Source: Rhabditophanes sp. KR3021 (taxonomy: Eukaryota > Nematoda > Chromadorea > Rhabditida > Alloionematidae). From it: a DNA stretch of 64,000 bases. A model generated the notes under the pieces. That model ran no database searches. It saw only the letters and a list, made by a program, of their open reading frames with translations, and had not been told where the DNA came from. Shown one piece after another: positions 32,862 to 44,975 of the stretch (positions within the stretch are counted from its first letter, which is position 1; each line of letters starts with the position of its first letter). The DNA is taken from contig CAUJLY010000006.1 in the NCBI GenBank assembly GCA_963281155.1, positions 5,580,001 through 5,644,000 on the forward strand, given 5' to 3'. Made by a program: the position numbers and the translations under genes.

Positions 32862-33705
32862 TATTTACGCATATTTGAATTCACTCTTCATTTATTTAAT
32901 TTTCTTTTAATAAATTCAGTTTAACGGTATACTTTGATTATAATAAATAGTATGTACACTTTTTATTTTAAACCGTTCGAAGACACATTTTATGATTAAA
33001 CGATAAATGTTTTCTGTTTGGGACATTCAGAACAAAATTGTTGCATTATGGTTTTGTTATTGTAATGCAATACGTTTTTAAAAGTTTATTGATAAATTTC
33101 TTATTTAACTAAAATATTACATTATTGTTGAGATGCTGAATACATTTGGCCATAATTTGATAATACTTTTATTAATTGTTTTTATTATAAACCATATCTA
33201 TTGACGGTTTGAGGACATGGTATGCAAACATGAGTAATTTAAAGGAGTTACATAAATAATGATTAAAATGACTTTAGTTTTTAAAAAACATCGATTGCCA
33301 GTCTACTCTAGCGAAAAACGTTGATAAAATACTGTTTCAAGTATATTTATTCATAATATACAATTTCATTCAATAAGTTCGAACCTATTTTATGGCGTAA
33401 TATTTGTTCCAAACGTTTGTGTACAATCTTATCATTTACTTAATTTTGAAAGCGAGGCTTAGCACTTAATTTGTATTTATGGTATAATTAATGTATACAT
33501 AACGATAATATGAGAGTAATCTAAATGACAGAGCAATTGCATTAATTTTAGTTTAGAAGATAAGATGCTGACTTTATAAGTATAATTTGTACTGGGGTAT
33601 GTTTGATAATAAACTGTTTTATTTAGCGATATTTATTTACACTTAACTGTGATCCGTTTAACATAAAAATTCCTTTTTATTAAACGTACCATATTTTAGC
33701 TAAAA
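32862..33705. other. Intergenic, no gene seen
   Basis: AT-rich spacer of 844 bp. An acceptor-like TATTTTAG at 33692-33699 lies 6 nt before the VTI1 ATG and is probably its trans-splice site. Nothing else is recognisable. Confidence 0.5.
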
Positions 33706-34377
33706 ATGACGTCAATTAGTGATTTACTAAACCAGCTACAACAATCTGAACAATTTTACTCTGTTGCAACTGCGGAAATAACTTCTAAAATTGGGCAACT
33801 TTTTCAAAAGCCAATATCTGAACAAAGTGGAGCTGTTCAAAATATTCAAACTTCTTTGAACGAAGTAAGTGATTTGCTGGATCAAATGGAAATGCTGAGC
33901 AGAGATTTCGATGCTAATTCTGCTGAACGAGCGAAATATGAATTGCGTATAAGAAGTTACAGAAGTGATAAGAAGCAGCTCGATTTAGAACTACAGAAAT
34001 CAATTAAAAGGATTACCAACAAAGATATATATGACGAGTTGGTAACTTTTGAAGAAGGAGCTGATGGAGATTTAAATGAAAAACTAATAAATAATACTGC
34101 TAGAATCGAACGTGGCACACGAAAAATTCAAGATTCTTATCGAGTCGCTATTGAAACAGAAGAAATAGGTGCAACTGTTTTGCAAGATTTGGCTACACAA
34201 AGAGAAACAATTAACAGAGCCAGAGAAAGACTTCGGGAAACAGATGCAAATTTATTAACTAGTAATCGAATGGTATCCCAAATGATCAGAAGACTTGTAC
34301 AAAACAGATTATTTTTAATTGTAATTATAGGATTACTTTTATTGTGTTTTTTGTTTCTGATGTATAGAGCTTTGTAG
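33706..34377 (+). CDS. vti-1: VTI1 Qb-SNARE
   Basis: A single exon of 223 aa. The N-terminal part (about 1-95) is a helical Habc-like bundle, followed by a SNARE helix at about 135-195 (LQDLATQRETINRARERLRE, DANLLTSNRMVSQMIRRLVQ) and a C-terminal membrane anchor LFLIVIIGLLLLCFLFLMY ending four residues before the stop. The pattern ETDANLLTSNR, then MIRRLVQNR directly before the anchor is characteristic of VTI1. It mediates fusion in Golgi and endosome-lysosome traffic with Qa, Qc and R SNAREs. Polyadenylation-type AATAAA lies at 34491. Its lack of introns fits the low intron density here. Confidence 0.93.
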   Translation: MTSISDLLNQLQQSEQFYSVATAEITSKIGQLFQKPISEQSGAVQNIQTSLNEVSDLLDQMEMLSRDFDANSAERAKYELRIRSYRSDKKQLDLELQKSIKRITNKDIYDELVTFEEGADGDLNEKLINNTARIERGTRKIQDSYRVAIETEEIGATVLQDLATQRETINRARERLRETDANLLTSNRMVSQMIRRLVQNRLFLIVIIGLLLLCFLFLMYRAL

Positions 34378-35175
34378 ATTTCCAGCCAATAATATAAATT
34401 GCAAAATTAATTTCATTTGCAATCATATCATGTGATATTTTCGAATTTATAAATATGTTTCGTCTATTTTATTGTAATTCAGCTTTTCTTAATAAATACA
34501 CTATGGAGAAATTTACTTCTGTTTTTATTTGATTCATCTGTGGTTAAAATTATAATAATAGTTTCTTATTCAATGCTCCCAAATGAAATATATTTTGCTG
34601 GATCAACACTATTTATTTCAGAAGAAGGATGGAACCGTGATTTGAAGATATTTGAACTATCTACAAAATCAGTATAAATTATTATATGCTATATGAAACA
34701 ATTAATTAATCAAGACTTCACTTTAATTGGTTGATTAAATTTCAATATCTTTGCTTTTATAAGTTCCCTTCATTTGCATGAGCATTTAAAAGACATATCA
34801 AAGCAATTGCATTATGATTATATAAATAAAACTATTTATTCATCTCCGGATATCAATGAGTTAATTATATTTGCACCCATAATACAAGCATTTTTCGATC
34901 AATATTATTTACGTTCATCTTTTGCTTTACTAATCCCCATTCCAATGTACGTCTACATTTTTGATCCATTTGGCATTAATAAACAACATTTACCAACATT
35001 CAAGTATACATCTTTAAAACGACTAGTATTACAACGATTGTTTGTGGAATATCAACACTGTGCGCTAACAATTTGCTTTATCAATCGGCATAATTTGAGT
35101 ACTATTGTCTACTCCTAATTAGACCCTTAATAATCAATTTTTCTAGTGTCAATTTTTTTTATAAACATTAACAAT
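34378..35175. other. Intergenic with a possible decayed coding stretch
   Basis: Between VTI1 and the DP gene, 34577-34678 reads MLPNEIYFAGSTLFISEEGW and further codons to a stop, and 34759-35118 is a second open stretch containing PMYVYIFDPFGINKQHLP and later QHCALTICF. The order weakly recalls the C-terminal part of carboxylesterases (a YxYxFD strand, then a catalytic His), but the match is poor and there is no ATG-led complete frame. I treat it as possible relict sequence only. A TTTCTAG near 35146 may serve the DP gene. Confidence 0.3.
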
Positions 35176-36471
35176 ATGTTACCTACAATAGCAAGAAAAG
35201 TTGATGTTGTGCGAAGAGAACCTTCTCCAGATCGTATGCAGCCAGGACCCTCTTCAAGTGGCATAACTAGAACTTTTAACAATCCCGACAATAAGGTAAT
35301 TTAGCATGTTCTATTTTTACTAACAATTTTTTAATTCTTAGATACATATGCCAAGAGTAATTCAAATGTCGAAGCAGATGATGCATTCACCACTTAAAAG
35401 AAACATTCCAGTTTTAACTCCAAGAGTTTACCCCGGGCCACAACGTTACGTAAGAACATCAGTACGTGGAGGTGGCTCAACGATGAGACAAATGCCTACA
35501 ATGCGTAATACTCCTAACATGCCTAGTTTTTCAAGGATGCAAAATGTAAGACCACCTCACATGCCAATGCCTGCAACAACCATAACTCCCAAAGCATCCT
35601 CTGCTTTATTACAGACAGTTAAAAGTGAAATTATAAAAAATGAATCATCTCCATATACTAAAAAATATACTAAGAATCCAGATCAATCTAAGGGTTTGAG
35701 ACATTTCTCAGCTAAAGTTTGTGAAAAAGTCAAGGAAAAATTAAAAACTACTTATTCTGAAGTTGCAGATGAACTAGTTAAGGAATATTTCGAATCTCTA
35801 GACACACCGCCCGAAACCGTAAGTATTTTCACGAAATAATATAAGTATTGCTATATCAGGAAAAACAACAATATGATATGAAAAATATCCGAAGACGTGT
35901 CTACGACGCCTTGAATGTCTTGATGGCTTTAAACATGATAAAAAAGGATAGAAAGGAAATTACATGGATTGGCAAGCAGATTTCTTCGATTCACGAATGC
36001 AGGCGTTTGGAAAGAGACAGAAATGCTAGGGTCAACAGGCTAGAAGAAAAGAAAATACAACTACGTGATGTGTTAACTCAAATTTCAGCTCATCATGAAT
36101 TAATCAAAAGAAATAAGGCTTACGAAGCCGCTAATGGGAGACACAATGAGGGAGATATAGTTAGACTTCCATATATTTTTATTACAGCTCCGAAGGAATG
36201 TTCAACGGATATCTCTATTTCAAATGATAAAACGGAATATCATCTTAATTTTGATAGACCTTTCGAACTTAGGGAAGATATGTTTGTTTTAACATCAAAT
36301 AAATTAGGTATAACACCTTCTGAAACTGTCACAACAATGGAAGACTTGAAAAGTTGTGACGGTTTCATTCCGGTGGCGATGAAACCTGCTTTGGATGCAT
36401 TAGTCTTGTCTCATACAACTGATCCTGTTTACAATACAAAACAATCCAAATTTGCAAGGAACGCAAAATAG
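35176..36471 (+). CDS. dpl-1: DP-type E2F dimerisation partner transcription factor
   Basis: Exons 35176-35295, 35342-35818 and 35860-36471 encode 402 aa. A Met/Pro-rich disordered N-terminus (about 1-160) precedes the winged-helix DNA-binding domain, KGLRHFSAKVCEKVKEKL, then NIRRRVYDALNVLMALNMI and KKDRKEITWIG, which is close to invariant in DP proteins. The conserved heterodimerisation coiled coil and marked-box-like domain follow (ECRRLERDRNARVNRLEEKK, LIKRNKAYE, LPYIFITAP). DP pairs with E2F to control cell-cycle genes and is a DREAM-complex subunit in C. elegans (DPL-1). The intron at the end of the DNA-binding helix region, GTAAGT to ATATCAG, is needed to reach EKQQYDMKNIRRR. An AATAAA lies near 36497. 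Confidence 0.95.
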
Positions 36472-37684
36472 CACAATTAAATTAGCTCAAAATTTAATAA
36501 AATAACAAAAAATCAAATAACCCATATAAATCATAACACTCATCAAAATATTAACATTACTTTTCATCCTCTCAATTGTCTTTTTTAAATTAGTTTAACT
36601 TTGTTTTTTACCCAAGTAGCAGTAATTGCACGTTGCAAATTAGAAATTATTAATAAATACATTATAAACTTTTGTGGGGTTGCAACTTTTTTTCAGAAAT
36701 TGACAATTGATTTAAATGATCTTTTATCTAAAATAAGCAACTGTACGCATAATGTTGTCTAAATACATATAAAATGTGGATCTGTAGTTTAGTAATAGAT
36801 ATTTACTAGGTGCTATAGACACTTGTTTGCACCTACCGTTTCTATTTAGTCGTGCCCTTGGGAATATCAAAAGTATCATAATATTTTTCATCTTCTGTGA
36901 TACTTGCAAATTGAATAATATAATGAGGATATAGCATGAAAGTCCTATTTTTAAAATCAATCCATGACAAACTTCATTCGGATAAAGATAAATTACTTAA
37001 GATTCATATTGTAATTTAATCTTGAAACATCTTACTTTTTAGGTAAAAAAGTGTTTTTGGAACACATTGACTAAACGTGTTATCTCTCTTAATGACCTTT
37101 GAATGCTGGATGTGTAGTTATGACGAGACACAATATGTGTTGCTCTGATAGATTGTGGTATTTTAAATCTCTTCCTATCAATAAATTTATTTAGTTTATT
37201 CCAAATCAAGGTTCTTTTTCGTCAGTGAGACATACCAACTTCGCGCATATCATCGTTTGTTGCCTATTCCATGTATTTTGACTACCTTATCAAAGGAAAC
37301 ATTAATTATTAGTAATTACTATCGATCAACGATTACCCATGTACTTAACTAATGAGTTATATACATTCTTTTTGCAATCCTCTTTTTATATCTTTTTTAA
37401 TTTGTGGAAGATCGTTATCTTGAAGACTATTTTCGCACATAACTAACTAGTATGATATAGATTTTGTGACGGTATTTGGAATGGTTAGTACAAACCCAAG
37501 ATGTGATTGTTTTATTGATATGCTACAATAAAAATGGTTAATTTATTATTTTAACTAAATATTTTTTGATATTATAACATTCTTATCGTTGCATCCTTTA
37601 ACAATACGCCGCTCGTTCATATCACACCATTTTTTTAGACAATTACACACATTATAATGACTACATACTTTTAGGTTTACCACA
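36472..37684. other. Intergenic, no supported gene
   Basis: AT-rich spacer of 1.2 kb. A minus-strand frame at 36724-36960 (hydrophobic start, then a basic stretch) begins at a TTG codon and has no recognisable domain, so it is not called. A TTTTAG at 37669-37674 precedes the MBOAT ATG by 10 nt. Confidence 0.5.
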
Positions 37685-39118
37685 ATGGGTGTCGTTAGTG
37701 ACTTAGCTGAAGCTGTCAATTTCAACGAAGATGGACTTCGCTTACTACTCTGCATCTTGGCCAGTTATCCATTTGGGGCTATTTATCGCACCTTTTTCTA
37801 CAACAAATCAGTCTCAACGCAACACATTTTTTTCATAATTACTGGAGTGCTTATGTACCTCTTTAATTCTGGATTAGCAATTTTACATACCTTTTTTGCT
37901 ATTGGAGCTGCTTATGTTTTGATTCATTACTTTGCAAACAACAAGAATCTTGTCTATATTGCGCACGGGACATTCATGGTGAGCAAATATAATAATAACT
38001 GATTAAACAATTTACAGGGGCATTTGCTTGTTGGGTATTGGTTTTCAGAATCCGAGGAATACGACATTAATTGGACAACTCCCTACTGCATAATGGTTTT
38101 ACGAATGATCGGATTGTGCTTGGATGTTCATGATGGAACAGTTGATATAAAAAAATTGTCCGGAGATGCATTGAAGAATAACATCAAGACGCCGCCGAGT
38201 TTATTAGAAATAGCAGCTTATGCATTTTACATACCATTTACCATGGCTGGCCCAGTAGTACCATTAAATTATTTCAGACAATACGTGGCTGGACAGCATC
38301 TGACAAAAGAGGGTACAGTTCGTGGATCATCGCTTATGGTGTCTATAAGACGCTTCATTGCTGGAGTCGTTTTTTGTGTTCTAAATCAATGGGGGTCATT
38401 CTGGATTTCAAACGCCTTCTTTAATACCTCAGATTATTATAATTTACAGTTTATATACAAAGTCACTTGGACAACTATTTGGTTCCGTTCATCTTTCTAC
38501 AAATATGGTGCTTGTTGGCTGCTAGGTGAAGGTGGTTCAATCTTAGCAGGCATGGGATACATGGGGAAAGACGCTGAAGGAAAGGATCTCTGGCATGGAG
38601 CTCGCAATATCAACATTAGAGGCTTTTTCTTAGGAAGCGATTATAATTCTGTTGTTGAAAGTTTCAACATTGGAACCAACACATTTGCCAAGAACCATGT
38701 CTTTAAGAGACTACGTTTCCTCGGTAACAAAACTGTGAGTCAAGCAGCTACATTAATGTATTTAGCCATGTGGCACGGCTACCACGTCGGTTACTTCTTG
38801 CTATTCGCTTATGAAATGCTTTCAATGATGAGTCAAGATCAACTATACAGTATTATCCCTAGAGTACCAGGCCTTCGTGCTTCCCTTGACAAATGGTACG
38901 TCAAGCCTTTTACATGGTTGTTCGGAAAAGTTATTATTACTACTACAATGGGTTTCGCTTTCCTCACATTTGGTTTAATCAAGACTAAATATTGGTGGGA
39001 TCCCCTTATCGCCCAATATGCTTGGGGTTACATTTTATACATCGTCATTTGGCCAATCACTTTCCAAATTCTTAAGAAAATGTTCCCAAAACCAAAAGAA
39101 GCTAAAAAGATTGATTAA
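37685..39118 (+). CDS. mboa-6: MBOAT lysophospholipid acyltransferase (LPCAT3/MBOA-6-like)
   Basis: Exons 37685-37978 and 38018-39118 encode 464 aa. The protein is polytopic with at least eight hydrophobic segments and carries the MBOAT active-site region: a conserved Asn/His area (NTFAKNHVFKRLRFLGNKTV) and the catalytic His in YLAMWHGYHVGYFLLF. PFTMAGPVVPLNYFRQYVAG and YGACWLLGEGGSILAGMGY are typical of the MBOAT5/LPCAT3 branch. The enzyme would re-acylate lysophosphatidylcholine and related lipids with polyunsaturated acyl-CoA in the ER. The C-terminus ends KKID, a KKXX di-lysine ER-retrieval signal, matching this location. C. elegans MBOA-6 is the nearest relative by motif; exact orthology is inferred. 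An AATAAA lies at 39174. Confidence 0.9.
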
Positions 39119-39336
39119 GTTCATTAGTATTTGTTTTGATGTACAAAATGGATGTACTTTAATATTTTTATGCAATAAAATGTTGATTTAAAGAATTATG
39201 CTTTTATTTTGTTGTCAGATCTTTAGAATGACTTAATTACATGTGTGTGGGAAGCAATGTGACATTTTAATACTTGATCGAGAATTTAGACAACATTCAT
39301 GTTGAAAGGATTTTAAAAATAAATATTAAGGCTTGC

Positions 39337-40890
39337 TTACTTCCGTGTACTTCGGCAGGATCCAGTTCGTCTGATTGACGTCATCGTGGTTTCAAGAAAA
39401 GTGTTCTCTACACCATTAGATGAGGTTGAATTAAAATTATTCCTTTTTTTATGGAAGTTAATGAATCTATAATGTAGTTGGCCTAATTAAAAGGTATGAT
39501 TAAATAAACAACTTGCCTGCATTTGACGAGTGATGTTACGGCTTCCCGAAATCTTTTGGACATAAAAGCATACAATATGGGATTTACACCACTTGAAAGG
39601 AATAACATTAAATACGCCAATGGTTGAGCAAGTGCTTTGAATGTTGTGGTACATGAGTGATTTTTGGAATGCATCTGAAGAATTAGTAAAAGTCATTTAT
39701 AAAGAGTAAACTTACGAGAATCAATAGACGAATGTGGTGTGGAAGTGTCAAAAACGAAAAGGAAGAAACTATCCCAACAAGCAAAATTAATATCTAAATA
39801 TAGAAAGTAATGGAATTAAAAACGAGGTATTACTACCTTTTTACGACTTTCATTTCCTGACTGTTGTTCCTGTTTCCCAAAAACAATAGCTCCTCGATGA
39901 AAAAAATCGGTCAACGGATCTGTAATAGTTTCTGTTGTTTTTTTAATCCGAAACATAACTTTTCCAAATGCATTTCTTCCATTTGAATGCATAGGCGAAG
40001 ACTCTGGGGAAGAATTAAGATTTATAGAAATGGCACCATTGGAATCTATGTCATGCAATCGAATCAATTCTCCTTCATGATTCTTGTTTTTTTCTTTGAA
40101 ACGGCTAATTTCACTTTGCCATAGTCTTTGCCCGATTCTGGAGTAAATGAACACTAGCACACACAATGGCACGCAATACCATATAATAAAACTGATGGTA
40201 ATCATATCTTTGATATCAATACCTCTGAAATATAAAAGGAATAATAGAATATAGTTTAAATGCAAACAAACGCGTCGAAATTACGGGTGCAAGCGGACAT
40301 TTTTTCAAATTGAACTTCATTTGTTGTTAAAAAGTATGGCAAATTGGTAAAAATTGAAAAGGTCCAAATTCCTACCATTATAGATCCGCGCATCCTTGGT
40401 GTTAAAAGATGTAAGGCTTTAAGTGGATGCAAAACTGCAATGTACTTTTCTATTGACACACATGTAAGTATTCCAATACTTGTGCATGGAACTAAGTGCA
40501 ATACATACACATATGTTTTACAAGGCAAATCTCCAAAAGGCCAATCTCCAAAACTACGAGCAATGATGTGGTACATATTTTGAATTATGCAAAAAATCGC
40601 GATTAGCAAATCAGCAACAGCCAAATTAACCAAAAAAAAGTTCGTCGCTGTTCTCATCTTGTGGTTTATGCCTATGATAATTATTGTGAAAAGATTGCCT
40701 AAACAGATTTAGAAATGACTTTGTACGTATTGTTGTTTAGTTTACCGAAAAAAGCTAATAAAAAAGTAAGAATATACAAAGCACAAAAAATTACTTTTAC
40801 GCTAGTATTATCTAATATTGATCCTTTGGGACATTCTGAAATTGTACCATTTCTTCCCATCATATGTTGATGAGAATCTGTAGTACTCAT
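39337..40890 (-). CDS. Rhodopsin-family neuropeptide-type GPCR
   Basis: Six minus-strand exons, 40890-40746, 40698-40272, 40224-39837, 39793-39716, 39674-39517 and 39466-39337, encode 441 aa. Seven hydrophobic helices are visible: TM1 ends in [11 protein letters not shown]2 is [19 protein letters not shown]3 ends in [12 protein letters not shown], where the usual DRY is EKY, TM4 is [21 protein letters not shown]7 is [16 protein letters not shown]. The third intracellular loop is long (about 110 residues, Ser/Lys-rich). The overall pattern fits peptide receptors of the TRH/neuromedin-U/ghrelin group; the ligand cannot be read. The last intron (39516-39467) has a GC donor, GCAAGT; if not spliced, the frame stops after a few residues, whereas splicing yields a Ser/Thr-rich tail ([19 protein letters not shown] region) typical of receptors. 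Confidence 0.9.
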
Positions 40891-43800
40891 TTTGAATAAA
40901 AATTAGTCTCCCAATTATATTAGATAATGATATTAAAATTGGAAAGACCAGATGTGTAATTTAAAAATAATCAATTCAATTGTTATCATAAGCTTAGATT
41001 AACTAATAGGATGATCTTTTCTGAATATTTCAATAATTGATACCCTTTCTGATAGGTGTTGACTGATACTATACTTTGGATGTAGAATTAAACTTTACTA
41101 TCAAAAATCACAGGTCCTCTCTTATATATGTGTCTTTTGATAGCTTTCCATGAGTTGTAGATCACAAATTTATTGCTTTCTTTAGTTAAAGCCTAATAAA
41201 GGTGAAATAAAATTATTATTAGATTATACATATCAAGATTGGAATGTAAAAAAATTCTCATTCATAATGACGGCAAAAATCAGTTATAATTTCCCAATCA
41301 AATAACGGAATGCTTTAAGACACTTGGTGGAAAATAATTATGACATTATTAAATATTTAGTGATAAAGTAATAAGTACGAGTCGTGTGAAACTGTAATCT
41401 AGATATATATTTTTGAAAAGCAAATAATACTTAATTGAGTTTAAACATAAACAAATAATTGGCTGCAATAGTTTTTAAAAGTGCACATTTAAAGATAGTG
41501 ATAATCAAGAATGATGTGATTTGTTGTACAAGTTATCAAGCTTGTAAAGTCAACGTGCATTCTTTTTAAATCATTGTATATACACTAAACCGGAGCATTA
41601 TCTTATAGGATTTTCTTTCAATTGCGCCACCTACATTTTGTATTGTAATATATTGGACTTAAAAAATGATATTTTAGTACATAGAAATGTGCATAAATAA
41701 ATATTTTCCTAAGTGGTACAAGCATTTAGGAAAAGAGATAATTGTATCAAAAACTGTGTTTATTTATATTATGCCAATTAATAAAGCCCACTCTAAAATG
41801 ATGATGTTATAATATCAAGTATCAATTAAATTTTAACTAAATGCTAATATTGAAACCTTTATAAAAAAGAACGCCATAATTTCTCTCGTAGCTTATTTGA
41901 ATGGTATAAATATAAAAAGATGGTGTACATAAGTAATCTCAAGTTTCAATATTATATAGCAGACATTGTGTAAATGCATATAATACATGTATTCGAATGC
42001 GTATTAATTTACTTGTTACAAGGAAATTTTAGCTAATGATAGTGGAAAGATAGTTTGCTCGCAAATGGATCCTTTATGACATGAACATAATATATGTGAA
42101 ATATTGGTAATATATATGCGAAATATTCACGATAAAATTAGATCTCATTAAAAATTATGACCCTATTATAGATGATTTCCAAAATGAAAGCTTCAATTTT
42201 TTAATATTTATTTAAAATTATCCATTTAAATGATTAATTAAGATGTAAGGTCGGTTAAGTCAAATGGAAAAAGATTTTGAACTTATATTACATTTTCGTT
42301 GATTTATGTCAAATAAAAAGCTATATTTACCAACCATTTTAATAGATACACTTTTTAATCTATTAATAATATAAACAAAGTCCTAATAGCTTCTTATGAG
42401 CTCAATTTAAAAGACACATTTTGTGGGGTTAGAAACTGACTTGAATAAATATGTCTTTGCTTTGATTTGTAAACTTATGCACATTTTCTTTACAAATAGC
42501 AATTACTTTTTAAAAACAGTGATCAAGCTACTTTTTAGCAAATGTTTACTTGAAAACAAATTTTTTATTTATACGTATGTACTCACATTAAGTATATTTT
42601 ATTTGGCAATTTATTGTTATGCTTTGTAATACATTGAATTAAACTATAAGATAGTACCATTTTGTTAATTTAACTTTTTCAAAATTCATTGAACATTTGT
42701 GAAGGAACTAGCATCAATGATCAAATATAATAAATGTATACCATTTAATTGAAAACCAATTTTTTTGACAATAATTGAATACAACGTTTTTAACAATAAT
42801 TGAAGACCAAACCTGTGAATGGATAATAAAAATTAGTTTTATTATTTGTGAATGCTATACTAATTGTAAAATTTTTATGTCAATATGTAATACAAGCCAT
42901 TGCTGTCAACCATTTCAAATATGAAAGATAAACCTTTTTATTTACTATTATTGAAAGATTTTATATAATTTCAGATCAAATGCCTTATTCATCGTATTGC
43001 AAATATTTTTTGTAGTCAAATTTATTGTTTAAATAAAGTATAGAATGGCTACAATATATTAAAAATGCACCCAGTGAAGTTGTTTGAAGTAAAATTGAAT
43101 TTTTTGAGTCCAAATATAAATATTCTCAAGTATGGGATAGTAAAGAATTGTTAATTCAGTGTTTGATGTTTATTTTTTTGATTTGTTTCCTGTGTAGTTG
43201 GAATATATGAAAAGTTTATGAAAAAGTTGAAGATTTAAGTATAATATAATTTCTTGAAGCTTAAGTAAAATAAAATGACATATAGGAAGAAATGAAGCTG
43301 AAAATCCAATTTAAATCCTACCCTTCAATTGCACTCACGACTAAATAAAGACTAGACATTATCCATTTCTAATTAAAATACTCTGATAAGAGTCATTTCC
43401 ATTTTATCTAAAAACATATTAATATCATCATTTGAAAGCTTGACATGTATTGAAATATATTTTCCAATTATAACAATGAAAGTTAAGTAAGATGTATAAG
43501 TGAGGAAAGGATGAAAATAGTATATTCACAGTGTAATAACATAGTTTTCATTTTCTTATTCTACTTTTCAAATAATCTCAACATTTTGAAGTTGTTATCC
43601 TTTTGATGTTAAGTTTGTCCTGAAAACGATAGTTTTTGTATTCTTGCAAATTAAATCCGCATTTAAGGATATCAACAACGTTACTTTCTTTACAATTTTA
43701 TTCAAGTCTGAAATCACTAACGCGTAACATATCCTGAGACTTTCTTGAATTTTAAATATAATAGGAGTATAGTAAGTTGACATTTTACTGAATACTTATT

Positions 43801-44975
43801 ACTAAAAATGCTTTATTATATTCCTTATCATGCAAAATAAAGTTATAATGGATATTTGACAATAAAGTATTAATATTCGCAATAATAAGTTACGTCATTT
43901 TAAACATTTTTCAATTACTAATTTTATATAATTTTCGCATCAAAAATAAAAATATAGTTCTTGTAAAGTAATTATTTGATGCAAGCATTGAAAATATAAT
44001 AGGTGCCTTGTGATTGATATTTGATGTTTGCCTATTAAAATCCTATTTTATACTTTCTCGTTTATTTGCAATTTATTCTCCACTTTTTCACAGGAAAAGA
44101 TATGTTTAAAAAACCTGAAGTATATCAATTTGTTACAGTATTTTGATCTATTCATGTACTTTAAATGAAATTCAAATTTCACTACATATGCATGTAGTTA
44201 AAAAATGTGTGTATATGCCAAGACCACGCTTTTTCAGAGTAAAGAGAAAATACTCTTTATAAATATGCTTGATAAAATTATATGTGTTTAAATTAAAAGC
44301 AAAAGATTAAGAATAACTTTTGTACAAAAAATAATATGTTCTTGAATTATACTATATAATTGCCCCATGAATTACTCCTATTCTTTGATAAAGTGAACTC
44401 ATTTAGTTACCATTTCAACAGCTTTATCTGTACATGAGTGTATTAACAACAAAAAATATTGTTTGCATTATAAATCTGTGTATTATTTTTACTGTTTAGT
44501 ACCATTTTGAGTTGCTAGTTATACGTGAAGAAAGGAAAATAAATTGGGTGATGTAAATGATACATTTAAAAAGGGGCATAGGAACAAATTCAAGTATAAT
44601 AGTTAAATATTCTCTCCTAAATTTTATACAATGTTTTACTGGAATAGTTATTAAAGGAAACCTACTATTATAGGCTAAGTAAAGATTGATGAAGTTATAT
44701 TGTAACATAAAATTGTATACATATGAAACGTTTACAAGATTTTTAATATTTCCTTGTTTTCAAAATGTATGTCTAGTATAGATGGAGTAGTATTCAGATT
44801 TGTATGTGTTTGCATTTCACTTTTTTACTTTTCAAAATGTTACATATTTAAAAATAGCAAAAGTATCTGTATATTATTTGATAAGTATTATTAGTTGATT
44901 TAGGATTCATTTTTAAGGCGTCAAATTTGTATCTAATAAATCCTGTATCTATTTTAGTTAAAGTATAGTTTGATA
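40891..44975. other. 4.1-kb gene desert
   Basis: Extremely AT-rich DNA between the GPCR start and the monoamine transporter start. Short open frames (for example 42423-42629, 43595-43783, 44496-44708) are low-complexity Phe/Ile/Leu/Lys translations without splice context. A CTATTTTAG ending at 44957 lies 18 nt before the transporter ATG. Both flanking genes are probably neuronal and the region may hold their distal control elements, but I can point to no specific site. Confidence 0.5.

Noticed and set aside
36724..36960. Minus-strand frame with hydrophobic start, possible small secreted peptide precursor
   Set aside because: The hydrophobic stretch starts at TTG, there are no dibasic-flanked peptide repeats or amidation sites, and no family resemblance.
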